In this document: positions 52,166-60,421 of the stretch, in pieces | How positions within the stretch are numbered: the stretch's first letter is position 1 | Layout: each line of letters begins with the position of its first letter | Assembly (NCBI RefSeq): GCF_003362805.1 | Contig: NZ_QNQT01000005.1 | Span: 62,001 to 126,000, forward strand | Reading direction: 5' to 3' | Source of the DNA: Neobacillus piezotolerans | GTDB taxonomy: Bacteria; Bacillota; Bacilli; Bacillales; Cytobacillaceae | Length of the DNA: 64,000 nt | Notes under the pieces: generated by a model | What the model was told of the DNA's origin: nothing | Database searches by the model: none | What the model saw: only the letters and a program-made list of their open reading frames with translations | Made by a program: the position numbers and the translations under genes

Positions 52166-52195
52166 AAACATCAGCCCAAAAAGCTGATGTTTTTC
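52166..52195. terminator. bidirectional terminator after dfrA
   Basis: AAAAACATCAGC / GCTGATGTTTTT with CCAAAAA loop. Confidence 0.95.
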
Positions 52196-52200
52196 ATTTC

Positions 52201-52440
52201 TTAACCGAGGTAGCCCATTTGCTCGTATTCCGCAAGTTTTCCCATCATGTTCCGGAAATCCTCAGGCTTTAGGAATTCCTCTTCTTGCAAGTGCGCCCTG
52301 ATCCACCCGATCAGTTCCGAAGGGGTGTTGAAATAGACGCCGCTTGTGTCACTCTTCCGGACCATATACCGCCCATTGTCTTCATCAATGGTCACTTCCA
52401 CAGGCAGCACGCATTCATAGCTCTCAAGCGAAAATTCCAT
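52201..52440 (-). CDS. conserved hypothetical, 79 residues
   Basis: Small soluble protein: MEFSLESYECVLPVEVTIDE, then YMVRKSDTSGVYFNTPSEL and an acidic helix ending QMGYLG. AGGGAG lies eight bases before the ATG. Convergent with dfrA and shares its terminator. No family name recognised. Confidence 0.75.
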   Translation of the reverse strand: MEFSLESYECVLPVEVTIDEDNGRYMVRKSDTSGVYFNTPSELIGWIRAHLQEEEFLKPEDFRNMMGKLAEYEQMGYLG

Positions 52441-52449
52441 GCAGTACAC

Positions 52450-52740
52450 TCCCTTCCAATAGGATAAAATTGACGTTGGTTTTATTTAGTATATGTATAA
52501 CGGTGCTTTGAAATTATAGAAGAAACAGGATTCCAAAATAATTTTTGACCAGCATTATCCGGGTTATTCCATTGACTATTTTTTCACTTATTGTTAAATT
52601 GGAACATGCAGAGAAGAGGCCGAATCAAGGATGCCTTTTTTCCAATATGTGAAATTCTGATGAATTTTATCACAAAACAGCCCACAAGCCCGATTAAAGT
52701 ACTATAATCATAGTAGATTTATTTTACCGAAGGGGATGTT
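52450..52740. other. intergenic control region before tatA
   Basis: No gene seen. A TATAAT hexamer (AAGTACTATAATCA, about 52700) is the probable tatA -10; no clear -35. The rest is AT-rich. Confidence 0.5.
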
Positions 52741-52746
52741 ACCTAC

Positions 52747-52941
52747 ATGTTAAACAATATTGGAGTTCCTGGTCTAATCCTTATCCTAGTCCTTGCGTTA
52801 ATCATCTTCGGCCCTAAAAAGCTTCCGGAAATCGGCCGCGCATTCGGCCAGACATTGCGTGAATTCAAAAAGTCCACTCGCGAACTGACAAGCGATGTAA
52901 TGGAAGAATTTGAGGAAGATAAGAAAAAAGCAACAAAGTAA
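52747..52941 (+). CDS. tatA: Tat translocase pore protein TatA
   Basis: 64 residues: one membrane helix ([17 protein letters not shown]), the F-G-P hinge followed by [19 protein letters not shown] amphipathic helix, and an acidic/basic tail. Forms the pore for folded twin-arginine proteins with TatC. SD GAAGGGGATG. Separated from tatC by 178 bases that hold no gene, unusual for a tat pair. Confidence 0.95.
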   Translation: MLNNIGVPGLILILVLALIIFGPKKLPEIGRAFGQTLREFKKSTRELTSDVMEEFEEDKKKATK

Positions 52942-53119
52942 AGCGGCATTGCTTCTGAAACCGCCTTGCACGACAATTTATAGCCAGACAACCAAGGGTT
53001 CACGGCCTTGCTCCTGAAATGATGGGCAACGGGAGGAACCCTATTTTTAATAGTTGAAAATGGCCGCCTATGGCTCATGCAGGCCCATGTTGTTCACAAT
53101 TTAGGACAGGGAGAATCAT

Positions 53120-53863
53120 ATGGAAGATAAAGAATTAAATGTAGTTGACCATCTTGATGAACTGCGGAAAAGGATTATTATTTCAGCTATCGCGTTTGTG
53201 GCCTTTTTCTTTGTGGGCTTTGCATATGTGGAGGATATCTATAAATGGTTTGTTCGTGACCTTGACGTAAAGCTGATTGTCTTGGGCCCGAGTGACATTG
53301 TTTGGATTTATTTTACCCTTGCATCGTTAATTGCGATTGCAGGCACGATTCCTGTGCTCGCCACGCAAATATGGCTGTTTGTAAAACCGGCATTAAAGCC
53401 AGTGGAAAGGAAAATTTCGCTTTCCTATATTCCGGCATTATTTCTTCTTTTCATCGCTGGTCTTGCATTCGGCTATTTCGTCATTTTCCCGAATGTTCTT
53501 TCCTTCTTGGTGGAACTGGGAGGGGATATGCTTGTCACAAACTTCACGGCTGAGAAATATTTCCGGTTTGTCATGAATATGACACTGCCTTTCGGTGTTT
53601 TGTTTGAACTTCCGGCGGTCGTTATGTTCCTGACATCTCTAGGCATTTTAAATCCTTACGTATTAACAAAGATTCGCAAGTATGCGTACTTCATCCTGAT
53701 TATCATAGCGATTGTCATTACACCGCCAGATCCCGTTTCAGATTTTCTGGTAATTATTCCATTGCTTCTGCTATACGAAATTTCGGTCAACCTTTCAAAA
53801 TTCGTTTACAAAAAAAGGCTTAAAAAATTGGAACTGGAAGAAGCGGAAATGGCTTCCGAATAA
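53120..53863 (+). CDS. tatC: Tat translocase receptor TatC
   Basis: 247 residues with six membrane helices. N-terminal HLDELRKRIIISA (the signature binding the RR signal), FAYVEDIYKWF, and FGVLFELPAVVMFLTSLGIL. Recognises twin-arginine signal peptides. SD GGGAGAATC. The organism therefore can export folded proteins; no obvious Tat substrate is intact next to it. Confidence 0.96.
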   Translation: MEDKELNVVDHLDELRKRIIISAIAFVAFFFVGFAYVEDIYKWFVRDLDVKLIVLGPSDIVWIYFTLASLIAIAGTIPVLATQIWLFVKPALKPVERKISLSYIPALFLLFIAGLAFGYFVIFPNVLSFLVELGGDMLVTNFTAEKYFRFVMNMTLPFGVLFELPAVVMFLTSLGILNPYVLTKIRKYAYFILIIIAIVITPPDPVSDFLVIIPLLLLYEISVNLSKFVYKKRLKKLELEEAEMASE

Positions 53864-53870
53864 TGTTTTG

Positions 53871-53895
53871 CCCCGGGTATTGTCCGGGGTTTTTT
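53871..53895 (+). terminator. terminator after tatC
   Basis: CCCCGG / CCGGGG with 7-nt loop and T-run. Confidence 0.93.
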
Positions 53896-53952
53896 GTTGC
53901 GAAAAATTTACCTCCCGGATTCGCCGAGAAAGAGAGGCTTCACTCTTTTCGC

Positions 53953-54120
53953 TTAAAATTTATTACCATCCTCATTGATTGATAGCCGCTCCCTCGTCCA
54001 GATTTGGTATTTCATATACTTCCTGTACTCCACGAAGTCCTCTTTTCTCATTCCTTCTTTTATAGCAGCCAGCACCAAATCCCTCCATTCCTTGGATAAT
54101 GAAAATCCGGAAGGTTCAGG
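53953..54120 (-). pseudogene. SinI-like (anti-repressor) fragment without a start
   Basis: The minus strand encodes LSKEWRDLVLAAIKEGM then RKEDFVEYRKYMK, which lines up with the SinI helix pair of B. subtilis (LDQEWVELMVEAKEANISPE, then EIRKYL). The frame has a stop 27 bases before this region and no ATG. A GTG within the first helix behind GGAGGG could still give a 39-residue product. SinI-type proteins block the biofilm repressor SinR. It overlaps a sorting-signal remnant on the other strand. Confidence 0.6.
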
Positions 54121-54247
54121 GAATCTGCTGCCTTATACCGCTACTTCAAGTTACAATTTAATTATTGTTGGCGCTGGATTTATTTGCTTAGGCATATGTC
54201 TCCAATTTTATTTCCAAAAACGAAAAAAAGTTGCTAAAGATGTTTAA
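54095..54247 (+). pseudogene. C-terminal remnant of a sortase-anchored surface protein (LPxTA)
   Basis: Encodes GSGNLLPYTATSSYN, a hydrophobic helix (LIIVGAGFICLGICLQFYF) and QKRKKVAKDV: a complete LPxTA-type sorting signal as used by Bacillus class D sortases. Nothing upstream in frame looks like the protein body, so only the tail is left. It follows tatC. Confidence 0.7.
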
Positions 54248-54360
54248 TAGGACCTAGATTTGGATAAAGGAAGAATCAAGGTCTGTTTTTTTATGTAAAT
54301 GAATATTCTTGGAAGTAAAAGATATTGAGATTTTATTGAAGGGTAAGGGAGAGTTGGGGG

Positions 54361-54567
54361 ATGTACAAAAAAGTATGCAACGAGTGCAGTAAGCCATCAT
54401 ATAGCAGCTGTGAAACCGGGACTTGGCTATGTCCAGTGTGCGGGGCTGATATTACACGGGTAAATTTGCAGGCTCCGGAGACGAGGGGTATGCCGGGCCG
54501 GCTTCAATATTTGGCGACTGGATTTCCAAAAGAGGCAATCCTTTCCACGGAGCGGGAGCTGGTGTAA
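54361..54567 (+). CDS. zinc-ribbon protein, 68 residues
   Basis: VCNECSKPSYSSCETGTWLC then PVCGADIT: cysteine pairs C6-x2-C9 and C24-x2-C27 (plus C17) suggest one zinc site. The C-terminal half is basic with no motif. SD GGGAG and GGGGG before the ATG. Function unknown; it may join ypmP downstream. Confidence 0.7.
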   Translation: MYKKVCNECSKPSYSSCETGTWLCPVCGADITRVNLQAPETRGMPGRLQYLATGFPKEAILSTERELV

Positions 54568-54680
54568 CAATTTGCTTCCAAAAAGCAAAATATTTTAGGG
54601 AATCTGAGCATAATCAGACACATTTCGGGATTGAAGTACGGTATAATATAATCAAACGGGAAAAAAAGAGGATTGATATT

Positions 54681-54932
54681 TTGTTATTGAAAAGCCTGGA
54701 GTTCAAAAATGATGTTGGACAGAAGGTTAAAATTGTGGAGATTCCTGTATTGGAGGAAGGTAGCCCTTATAGTTTAATGATCCGATTCCGTTTGCAAACA
54801 TTCATTGCTTCCATTTATAATGAGAAGCACCCAAGAAAGTGTTATTCCTTTAGGGATTATTTGAAGCGCGCCTTGAGATGGCCTGATTATGAGCAGCTTT
54901 TCAAGACTGAAGAATTAAAGAACAACGCATAG
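54681..54932 (+). CDS. ypmP: YpmP-like protein (DUF2535)
   Basis: 83 residues, the same length as B. subtilis YpmP, and near ypmQ as there. Sequence: LKSLEFKNDVGQKVKIVEIP, a positively charged middle, and SFRDYLKRALRWPDYEQLF. Soluble, function unknown. TTG start behind GAGGAT. The family name is from memory of YpmP and synteny; a DegV gene is inserted before ypmQ. Confidence 0.75.
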   Translation: MLLKSLEFKNDVGQKVKIVEIPVLEEGSPYSLMIRFRLQTFIASIYNEKHPRKCYSFRDYLKRALRWPDYEQLFKTEELKNNA

Positions 54933-54935
54933 TGC

Positions 54936-54965
54936 CTTGAGGCCGGGAAACCGGCCTCATTTTAT
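54936..54965 (+). terminator. terminator after ypmP
   Basis: TGAGGCCGG / CCGGCCTCA with GAAA loop and T-rich tail. Confidence 0.9.
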
Positions 54966-55028
54966 TTTCTTCCTCATTGGTGAATATGTATAATAGGAAC
55001 TAAGTGCATAAGTAGGGAAGTGAAACGT

Positions 55029-55871
55029 TTGGCTAAAATAAAGATTGTAACCGATTCAACAATGGACATGCCCAGGGAATTAATATCCCGTTATGGAATC
55101 GAGGTGGTTCCTCTCGCAATCACAGTCGGCGGGGAGACGTATCTTGATGGGGTGGACATTGATCCGGAAACTTTTTTGGGAAAAATGAAGCATACTTCAG
55201 AGCTTCCAAAGAGCTCTCAGCCGTCGGCGGGGTCATTCCTCGAAGTTTATGACAGGCTTGGCAAGGAAGGGTATGAAGTCCTTTCAATACATATGACTGG
55301 GAAAATGAGCGGAACTGTCCATTCAGCGGAAAGTGCGGCATCGATGTCAGAAGCGAAGGTCACGGTTGTCGACTCTAAATTCATTTCCAAGGCGCTCGGC
55401 TTTCAGGTTAGGGAAGCCGCGGAAATGGCTACCCAAGGCAGAACAATGGATGAAATCGTCAAAAGGCTCGAATTTATCCAGGAAAATACAAGGCTGTATA
55501 TCATGGTCGACACGCTTGAGAACCTCGTGAAGGGCGGACGCATTGGAAAAGGGAAGGCATTCCTTGGCTCCCTTCTGAATATAAAGCCGATCGCCTCGCT
55601 TGAAGGGGCCGAGTACACACCAGTCGCTAAAGTTAGAAGCCATGCCCAGGTAGTAAAGTACCTGGCCAGGCAATTCGCCGAGGATGTAAAAGGGAAAACG
55701 ATCAAAGGTGTCGGAATCGCTCATGCAGGCGCGGCAGGACTAGCCGAGAAGATTAAGGAAAACATATATGAGCTTACCGGCTATGAAGGCGTTGAAACGG
55801 ATTATACGAACTCAACCGTAAGCACACATACAGGGCCGGGCGCGATTGCGCTTATGTATTATTTTGATTGA
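55029..55871 (+). CDS. DegV-family fatty-acid-binding protein (second copy)
   Basis: 280 residues. Motifs: VTDSTMDMPREL, SQPSAGSFLEVYD, SIHMTGKMSGTVHSAE, and GRIGKGKAFLGSLLNIKPI. The closing block NSTVSTHTGPGAIALMYY is typical of FakB. Diverged paralogue of the DegV gene at 41 kb; the two probably prefer different fatty acids. TTG behind AGGGAAGTGA; a GTG nine bases upstream is an alternative. Confidence 0.93.
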   Translation: MAKIKIVTDSTMDMPRELISRYGIEVVPLAITVGGETYLDGVDIDPETFLGKMKHTSELPKSSQPSAGSFLEVYDRLGKEGYEVLSIHMTGKMSGTVHSAESAASMSEAKVTVVDSKFISKALGFQVREAAEMATQGRTMDEIVKRLEFIQENTRLYIMVDTLENLVKGGRIGKGKAFLGSLLNIKPIASLEGAEYTPVAKVRSHAQVVKYLARQFAEDVKGKTIKGVGIAHAGAAGLAEKIKENIYELTGYEGVETDYTNSTVSTHTGPGAIALMYYFD

Positions 55872-55909
55872 TGGTGGGCATATACCGATGGGAAAACCCT
55901 AGGGATTCA

Positions 55910-55941
55910 GGGAGCGGCCATTCTTTGCCGGTCCCTTTTTA
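55910..55941 (+). terminator. terminator before ypmQ
   Basis: AGGGAGCGGC / GCCGGTCCCT stem with one mismatch, T-run. Confidence 0.85.
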
Positions 55942-56064
55942 GTGGTTATTATCAGATTGCTAAACGTGTCGGCCCTAAAAAGAATAAGCAAGCAAATCCT
56001 TTCCATGTTCACCGCTTGTTTGTTAAACTGTTCACGAATACATCGAAAAGAGATGGTGAAATCA

Positions 56065-56643
56065 TTGAAGACAAAGAAAATACTGTTGGGCATTGCGATC
56101 GGAACATTGCTTTTGACCGCTTGCGGCAAAAAAGAGCTGGAAAACGCCCATGATTGGCCGCTAGAGGAATTTACGTATACGAATCAGGACGGAAAACAGC
56201 TCGGCCTTGAGGACCTGAAGGGGAAAGTCTGGATGGCCGACTTTATTTTTACCGAATGTGACACCGTATGCCCGCCGATGACGGCGAATATGGCTGAAAT
56301 CCAACGGAAGGCGAAAGATGAGGGGATTAAAAATCTCCAATTCGTTTCGTTCAGCGTCGATCCCGACATCGATAAGCCCGAAGTTTTGAAGGAATATGGG
56401 GAACGGTTTGAAATTGATTATAAAAATTGGGACTTCCTGACTGGCTATGGACAGGAAGAGATTGAACAGTATGCAATGAAAAACTTCAAGACCATTGTTA
56501 AAAAGCCAAAGGCAGATGACCAGGTTATCCATGGAACATCCTTCTATCTCGTTGGCAAGGACGGCCTTATTAAAAAGTCTTATTCAGGAGTCAATGATGT
56601 GCCGTATGACCAAATTCTTGAGGATATTAAAATCTTGCAATAA
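56065..56643 (+). CDS. ypmQ: SCO1/SenC copper chaperone lipoprotein YpmQ
   Basis: About 192 residues. Lipoprotein signal with lipobox LLTACGKK, then a thioredoxin-like fold with the copper C-x3-C motif (FTECDTVCPPMTAN) and the copper histidine in VIHGTSFYLV. Delivers copper to the CuA site of cytochrome c oxidases outside the membrane; the ba3 subunit II at 22.5 kb is a possible client. TTG start behind GATGGTGA is preferred; ATG/GTG four and three codons upstream are possible. Confidence 0.94.
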   Translation: MKTKKILLGIAIGTLLLTACGKKELENAHDWPLEEFTYTNQDGKQLGLEDLKGKVWMADFIFTECDTVCPPMTANMAEIQRKAKDEGIKNLQFVSFSVDPDIDKPEVLKEYGERFEIDYKNWDFLTGYGQEEIEQYAMKNFKTIVKKPKADDQVIHGTSFYLVGKDGLIKKSYSGVNDVPYDQILEDIKILQ

Positions 56644-56666
56644 GCCCTTTTTTGGGCTTTTTTCTT
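56642..56666 (+). terminator. terminator after ypmQ
   Basis: AAGCCC / GGGCTT with TTTTTT loop and T-run. Confidence 0.85.
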
Positions 56667-56734
56667 TCTGGGGGGGACCCTTCCTAGATAAAGAAGCTGT
56701 ATTATAATTTAAATGAGTGGAAGGAGGGGAAATC

Positions 56735-57562
56735 ATGTGGAAGCAATTTGCGGCGCTAGTTTTGGCAGGCATCCTTCTTGTTTCGTGCCAACAGGATATC
56801 GTGCCTGAAAGACATGCTTTTAAAAAAATGAACGTTCAAACGGAACGAACCATTCCAGATGACTTCATTCCCCGCACGCTTTCAATCGCTGCGGTCGGCG
56901 ATTCCCTAACGGAGGGGATTGGCGACAGCACGCATACAGGCGGGTACCTTCCGTACTTAAAAACGCTGCTTGAAAAGGAAAAAGGCATCAGAGAAGCCGA
57001 TTTCAAAAATTTTGGAGTAAAAGGGACGAGGAGCGAACAGCTTCTTGAACGGCTCCGACAGAAAAAAGTGGTAATGGGAATAAGGAATGCGGATATGGTC
57101 GTCATCACCATTGGCGGCAACGATATCATGAAGGTAGCCCGAAACAACATTTTGAATTTGCAAGTGGAAAGTTTTAAAAAAGAAGAGCAGGCCTACCTAA
57201 AGCGTCTTGACCAAATCGTCAAAAAAATTAGGACAGAAAACCCGAACGCCATGGTCGTGCTGATTGGGGTATACAATCCGTTCATGCAGTGGTTTCCTGA
57301 TGTACAGGAGCTTGACCAAATTGTTTCAGACTGGAATGAAGCAGAAAAAGCGCTTTTGTCCCATTATACGGATACTTACTTCGTAGAAATCAGCGATTTG
57401 TTCGCAATTGGTGAAGAAAATCTGCTGTTCGATGACCAGTTTCATCCGAACGATAAGGGGTATCAATTAATTGCTGAGAGAGTATATGAAACGCTCGAGG
57501 ACGAGGCGTTGCCTGCTTTTGCTAGAAAATCCGCCAACGCGGGCGATAAGGGAGAATATTGA
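56735..57562 (+). CDS. ypmR: SGNH/GDSL lipase-like lipoprotein YpmR
   Basis: 275 residues. Lipoprotein signal (LVLAGILLVSCQQ), then an SGNH hydrolase fold: block I AVGDSLTEGIGD with the catalytic Ser, VITIGGNDIMK (block III Asn), and DQFHPNDKGYQLIAERV (Asp-His). Acts outside the membrane on an unknown ester. SD AAGGAGGGG. Its stop overlaps ypmS (TGATG). Confidence 0.93.
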   Translation: MWKQFAALVLAGILLVSCQQDIVPERHAFKKMNVQTERTIPDDFIPRTLSIAAVGDSLTEGIGDSTHTGGYLPYLKTLLEKEKGIREADFKNFGVKGTRSEQLLERLRQKKVVMGIRNADMVVITIGGNDIMKVARNNILNLQVESFKKEEQAYLKRLDQIVKKIRTENPNAMVVLIGVYNPFMQWFPDVQELDQIVSDWNEAEKALLSHYTDTYFVEISDLFAIGEENLLFDDQFHPNDKGYQLIAERVYETLEDEALPAFARKSANAGDKGEY

Positions 57563-58140
57563 TGAAAAATAAATGGAAAACGGCATTTTTTGTATTATTA
57601 GGGCTTGTCTTGGCCGGGATTGTAACGATTTTCATCCTTGCCACTGTTCCTCCTGATGGCAAGGAACAGGAACAGACCAAAGTACAGGATGGCGAAATGG
57701 TCGGTTTCCTGATTCGGACGAACAGAGATGATGTGAACAAGCTAATCAACCATTATCTTCAAAAGGAAGTGGCCGATAGCCCTGTCAACTATCAGGTCCA
57801 GGTGAATGATGAGGTCGAGCTGTACGGCACAGTGCCGTTTTTCAGCCGGGAGTTGAATATGAAGCTGACCTTTGTGCCGGAAGCTTTGGAAAATGGTGAC
57901 CTGCTTTTGAAGCAAAAATCCATCTCTGTCGGGCAGCTGCGCCTGCCGGTTCCATATGTGCTTGAGTTTATCCGGAAGAGCTACAAGCTTCCAAGAGGCG
58001 TAGAAATACGGTCCAACGAGCGGCAGATTTTGGTCCACATGCAGCAGCTGAAGCTAAAAAGCGACGCGAAAATCCAGGCCAATACATTTGACCTCGAAAA
58101 GGACGATATTTCATTCAAGCTGCTCGTCCCGGTAAAATAA
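57562..58140 (+). CDS. ypmS: YpmS family protein (DUF2140)
   Basis: 192 residues. One N-terminal membrane anchor (FFVLLGLVLAGIVTIFILA) and an extracytoplasmic domain of the YpmS/DUF2140 type (LINHYLQKEV, KLTFVPEALENGDL). Coupled to ypmR and conserved with it, so they probably work together at the membrane surface; role unknown. Confidence 0.9.
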   Translation: MKNKWKTAFFVLLGLVLAGIVTIFILATVPPDGKEQEQTKVQDGEMVGFLIRTNRDDVNKLINHYLQKEVADSPVNYQVQVNDEVELYGTVPFFSRELNMKLTFVPEALENGDLLLKQKSISVGQLRLPVPYVLEFIRKSYKLPRGVEIRSNERQILVHMQQLKLKSDAKIQANTFDLEKDDISFKLLVPVK

Positions 58141-58174
58141 TGAGTGCCCCATGAACTTGGGGCGCTCATTTTTC
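58139..58174. terminator. bidirectional terminator
   Basis: ATGAGTGCCCC / GGGGCGCTCAT, 8-nt loop, T-run; shared by ypmS and the convergent DUF4397 gene. Confidence 0.93.
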
Positions 58175-58768
58175 TTTCAGGAAAACCACTTCCGCTCCCA
58201 GGATGCAGACGAGATAGGCTGTATCCCGTTCAAAGCAGGCATCGGGCATGGAAACAAGGATATTTTTCGTGCCTGCTTGCCTCGCTTCCAGGTTTACCGA
58301 AAACGGCGTGAGAGGCAGGGGAGCTGTGACGCTAAGATAAGTTAGGCCCGGGAAAACCACGTCTCCCTTATGGACTGATACATCCAAACTTCCGATTTCC
58401 GGTGCTAGATGGACGAATCGTGCCACAGCTTCACCTTGCGGAACGAGTGACCCGCTCGGGCAGATAAAAACATCCACTTCTTGCATTGTCCCGGTGATTG
58501 CCAGGAAAAAGTCGTTGTCTTTTTCAACTGTAACTTCGTTTGAAGCGACCCAGACGCCTTTTGAAAAAACGTCTATCTGGCACCCGCCCTCCGGAAGCGC
58601 AAAGATAAGGCTTCTTTCGTGAAAAGAAAGGCCTTTTACCAGCCTGAGGCCATTTATTAAAAGATCAATCGGCCCAATTGAAGGGTTTGCGTGAAACGCC
58701 TGGCCTACGCCTCTTCCAATAGGTTCCTGCTTCGTAAAATTCCATATTGCCTTGTTTGATTCTTGCAC
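58166..58768 (-). CDS. DUF4397 domain protein
   Basis: 200 residues with two beta-rich DUF4397-like repeats: RFVHLAPEIGSLDVSVHKGD and LTYLSVTAPLPLTPFSVNL. The first part (AFHANPSIGPIDLLINGLRL) is a similar unit. Start: GTG behind GGGGTGGA. No signal peptide is seen at this start. Bacillus members are cell-surface or spore-related, but no role is known. Confidence 0.82.
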   Translation of the reverse strand: MQESNKAIWNFTKQEPIGRGVGQAFHANPSIGPIDLLINGLRLVKGLSFHERSLIFALPEGGCQIDVFSKGVWVASNEVTVEKDNDFFLAITGTMQEVDVFICPSGSLVPQGEAVARFVHLAPEIGSLDVSVHKGDVVFPGLTYLSVTAPLPLTPFSVNLEARQAGTKNILVSMPDACFERDTAYLVCILGAEVVFLKEK

Positions 58769-58850
58769 TTGAATCCACCCCATTATCAAATCGTTCGACT
58801 AAAACTATGGGAGGAGGAAGATAAATATGCAGAATTAGGAAACAATTTTG

Positions 58851-58879
58851 TTTACTTTTTGAAAAGGATTGAATATACT
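58851..58879 (+). promoter_or_regulatory. promoter of the rsgA-paralogue leader
   Basis: TTTACT-N17-TATACT; predicted start about 58886, giving a leader near 178 nt. Confidence 0.65.
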
Positions 58880-58912
58880 AAAATCATCTTATGAAAAGGC
58901 GGGTGAAGTGTA

Positions 58913-58975
58913 ATGAGAAAAATGAGCATTGTATCCATTGTTGTCGACTCTTGCACAGCCCGTACGGTTATTTAG
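58913..58975 (+). CDS. 20-residue leader peptide ahead of the RsgA paralogue
   Basis: MRKMSIVSIVVDSCTARTVI, with GGGTGAAGTG as SD. The last codons and stop (CGGTT-A-TTTAGG) are complementary to the left arm of the downstream stem, so translation of this ORF should decide which stem forms. The layout is that of leader peptides in attenuation systems. Not a known leader to me. Confidence 0.7.
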   Translation: MRKMSIVSIVVDSCTARTVI

Positions 58976-59058
58976 GCAAAGGGACCAGACTGTCCATTTT
59001 CCCCTAAAAGCAAACCGCGGCTGTGTATGCCTGCGGTTTATTTATTTTTAGGGGGAAA
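58965..59058 (+). promoter_or_regulatory. two-state attenuator covering the rsgA-paralogue SD
   Basis: Stem 2:3 pairs 58997-59009 with 59046-59058 (13 bp, including AGGGGG, the SD) and 59012-59018 with 59033-59039 (AAACCGC/GCGGTTT). Stem 1:2 pairs the leader-ORF end 58965-58976 with 59003-59017 (5 plus 6 bp). The two share the middle arm and exclude each other. The U-rich stretch after GCGGTTT might also give transcription termination. Confidence 0.72.
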
Positions 59059-59063
59059 TAATA

Positions 59064-60122
59064 TTGAATTTATTGACGATTGGCTTAAAAGAAGATATGA
59101 AAATGGAATTGGCCGGTTTTCCGAGAACGGATTGCATACTTGGAAGAGTGGCACTCGAACATAAGCACATGTATAGGGTGTGGACGGAAGAAGGGGAACT
59201 CCTCTGTGAAGTATCCGGGAAGTTTTCATTCGAAGCAAGCTCACGGGAGGATTTTCCCGCTGTCGGGGATTGGGTTTTCCTTTCTGCCAGGAAAGAGGAG
59301 GGTGCAGGTACTATTCACGCCATTTTGCCGAGATTCAGTAAATTTTCAAGGAAGGCGGCCGGGAATACAGCCGAAGAGCAAATAATCGCGGCGAATGTGG
59401 ATACAGTATTCCTTGTCAACAGCCTGAACGATGATCTGAATGTCCGGCGGATTGAACGGTATTTGCTGCTGGCATGGGAAAGCGGCGCGAATCCAGTCAT
59501 TGTCCTAAGTAAAGCGGATCTTTGCGATGATGTTGCATCAAAAGTCGCGGAGGTGGAAGCTGTCGCGCTCGGGGTCCCTATCATCCCCGTCAGCGCAGAA
59601 GTAAATGAAGGGCTCGACAGCCTAAAGCCTTATCTGGGAGAAGGAAAAACAGTCGCCCTGCTCGGCTCCTCAGGGGTTGGGAAATCCACTTTGACGAATA
59701 CACTGCTTGGTGAAAAAAAGCAGGCGGTCAAAGAAATCAGGGAAGATGATGACAAAGGCCGGCATACAACAACCCATCGGGAACTTGTTCTTTTACCAGG
59801 CGGCACGGTCCTGATTGACACTCCCGGAATGAGGGAGCTGCAACTATGGGAAAGCCATGACGGATTGGCGGAAGCTTTTTCCGATATTGATGAATTGGGC
59901 GATTCCTGCAGATTCAGGGATTGCCGGCATGCCGATGAACCAGGCTGCGCAGTTTGGGAAGCAATCCGGAGTGGAATTCTTGACGAAGACAGGCTGGCGA
60001 GCTACAACAAACTTCAAAAGGAACTTGCCTATATTGAGCGGAAGGCAGACAAACGCGCGCAATCCGAGGAAAAGAAGCACTGGAAAGCGATCCATAAGCA
60101 AGTAAAAGCGAAGAAAAGATAG
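59064..60122 (+). CDS. RsgA-type ribosome-assembly GTPase (paralogue of YloQ)
   Basis: 352 residues. OB-fold N-terminal domain, then a circularly permuted GTPase: G4 LSKADL, G1 LLGSSGVGKSTLTN, switch region GRHTTTHREL, G3 DTPGMREL, and a C-terminal zinc knuckle C-R-F-R-D-C … H … C. RsgA matures the 30S subunit. This is longer than the usual 290-300 residues and is not in the YloQ gene neighbourhood, so it is likely a second copy. TTG start behind AGGGGG, which the leader stem can hide. Confidence 0.92.
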   Translation: MNLLTIGLKEDMKMELAGFPRTDCILGRVALEHKHMYRVWTEEGELLCEVSGKFSFEASSREDFPAVGDWVFLSARKEEGAGTIHAILPRFSKFSRKAAGNTAEEQIIAANVDTVFLVNSLNDDLNVRRIERYLLLAWESGANPVIVLSKADLCDDVASKVAEVEAVALGVPIIPVSAEVNEGLDSLKPYLGEGKTVALLGSSGVGKSTLTNTLLGEKKQAVKEIREDDDKGRHTTTHRELVLLPGGTVLIDTPGMRELQLWESHDGLAEAFSDIDELGDSCRFRDCRHADEPGCAVWEAIRSGILDEDRLASYNKLQKELAYIERKADKRAQSEEKKHWKAIHKQVKAKKR

Positions 60123-60124
60123 GG

Positions 60125-60152
60125 AAAGGGGGCCTCGAACAAGGCCTCTTTT
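60125..60152 (+). terminator. terminator after rsgA paralogue
   Basis: GGGGGCCT / AGGCCTCT stem with CGAACA loop and T-run. Confidence 0.82.
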
Positions 60153-60421
60153 TCACTTTTAAAAGAATGGCCCGCAAAAATCTTTTTCGTAAAAAGTGGT
60201 TCGCCCCAAAATCTCAAGGATACACCTCTTTTTTTGTTAATCTCCGAAATAAAGGAGTTTTCTAACCAGTAGCTAGCCCTCATCTACATGGAAAATGTCC
60301 ATCAACAGGCTACTTGTTTTGCTTCCTGTGAAGACTTGGGTATAATCTTCCTTAGTTAAGCCCTTAAAAATATGGGAATAGAAAAGAATAGGGCAAACTA
60401 CTTTTGAAAGGATGATTGCGG

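Noticed and set aside
53975-54247. 90-codon plus-strand ORF as a full gene
   Set aside because: Its first 40 codons have no SD and lie antisense to the SinI-like fragment; only the LPxTA tail looks like real protein.
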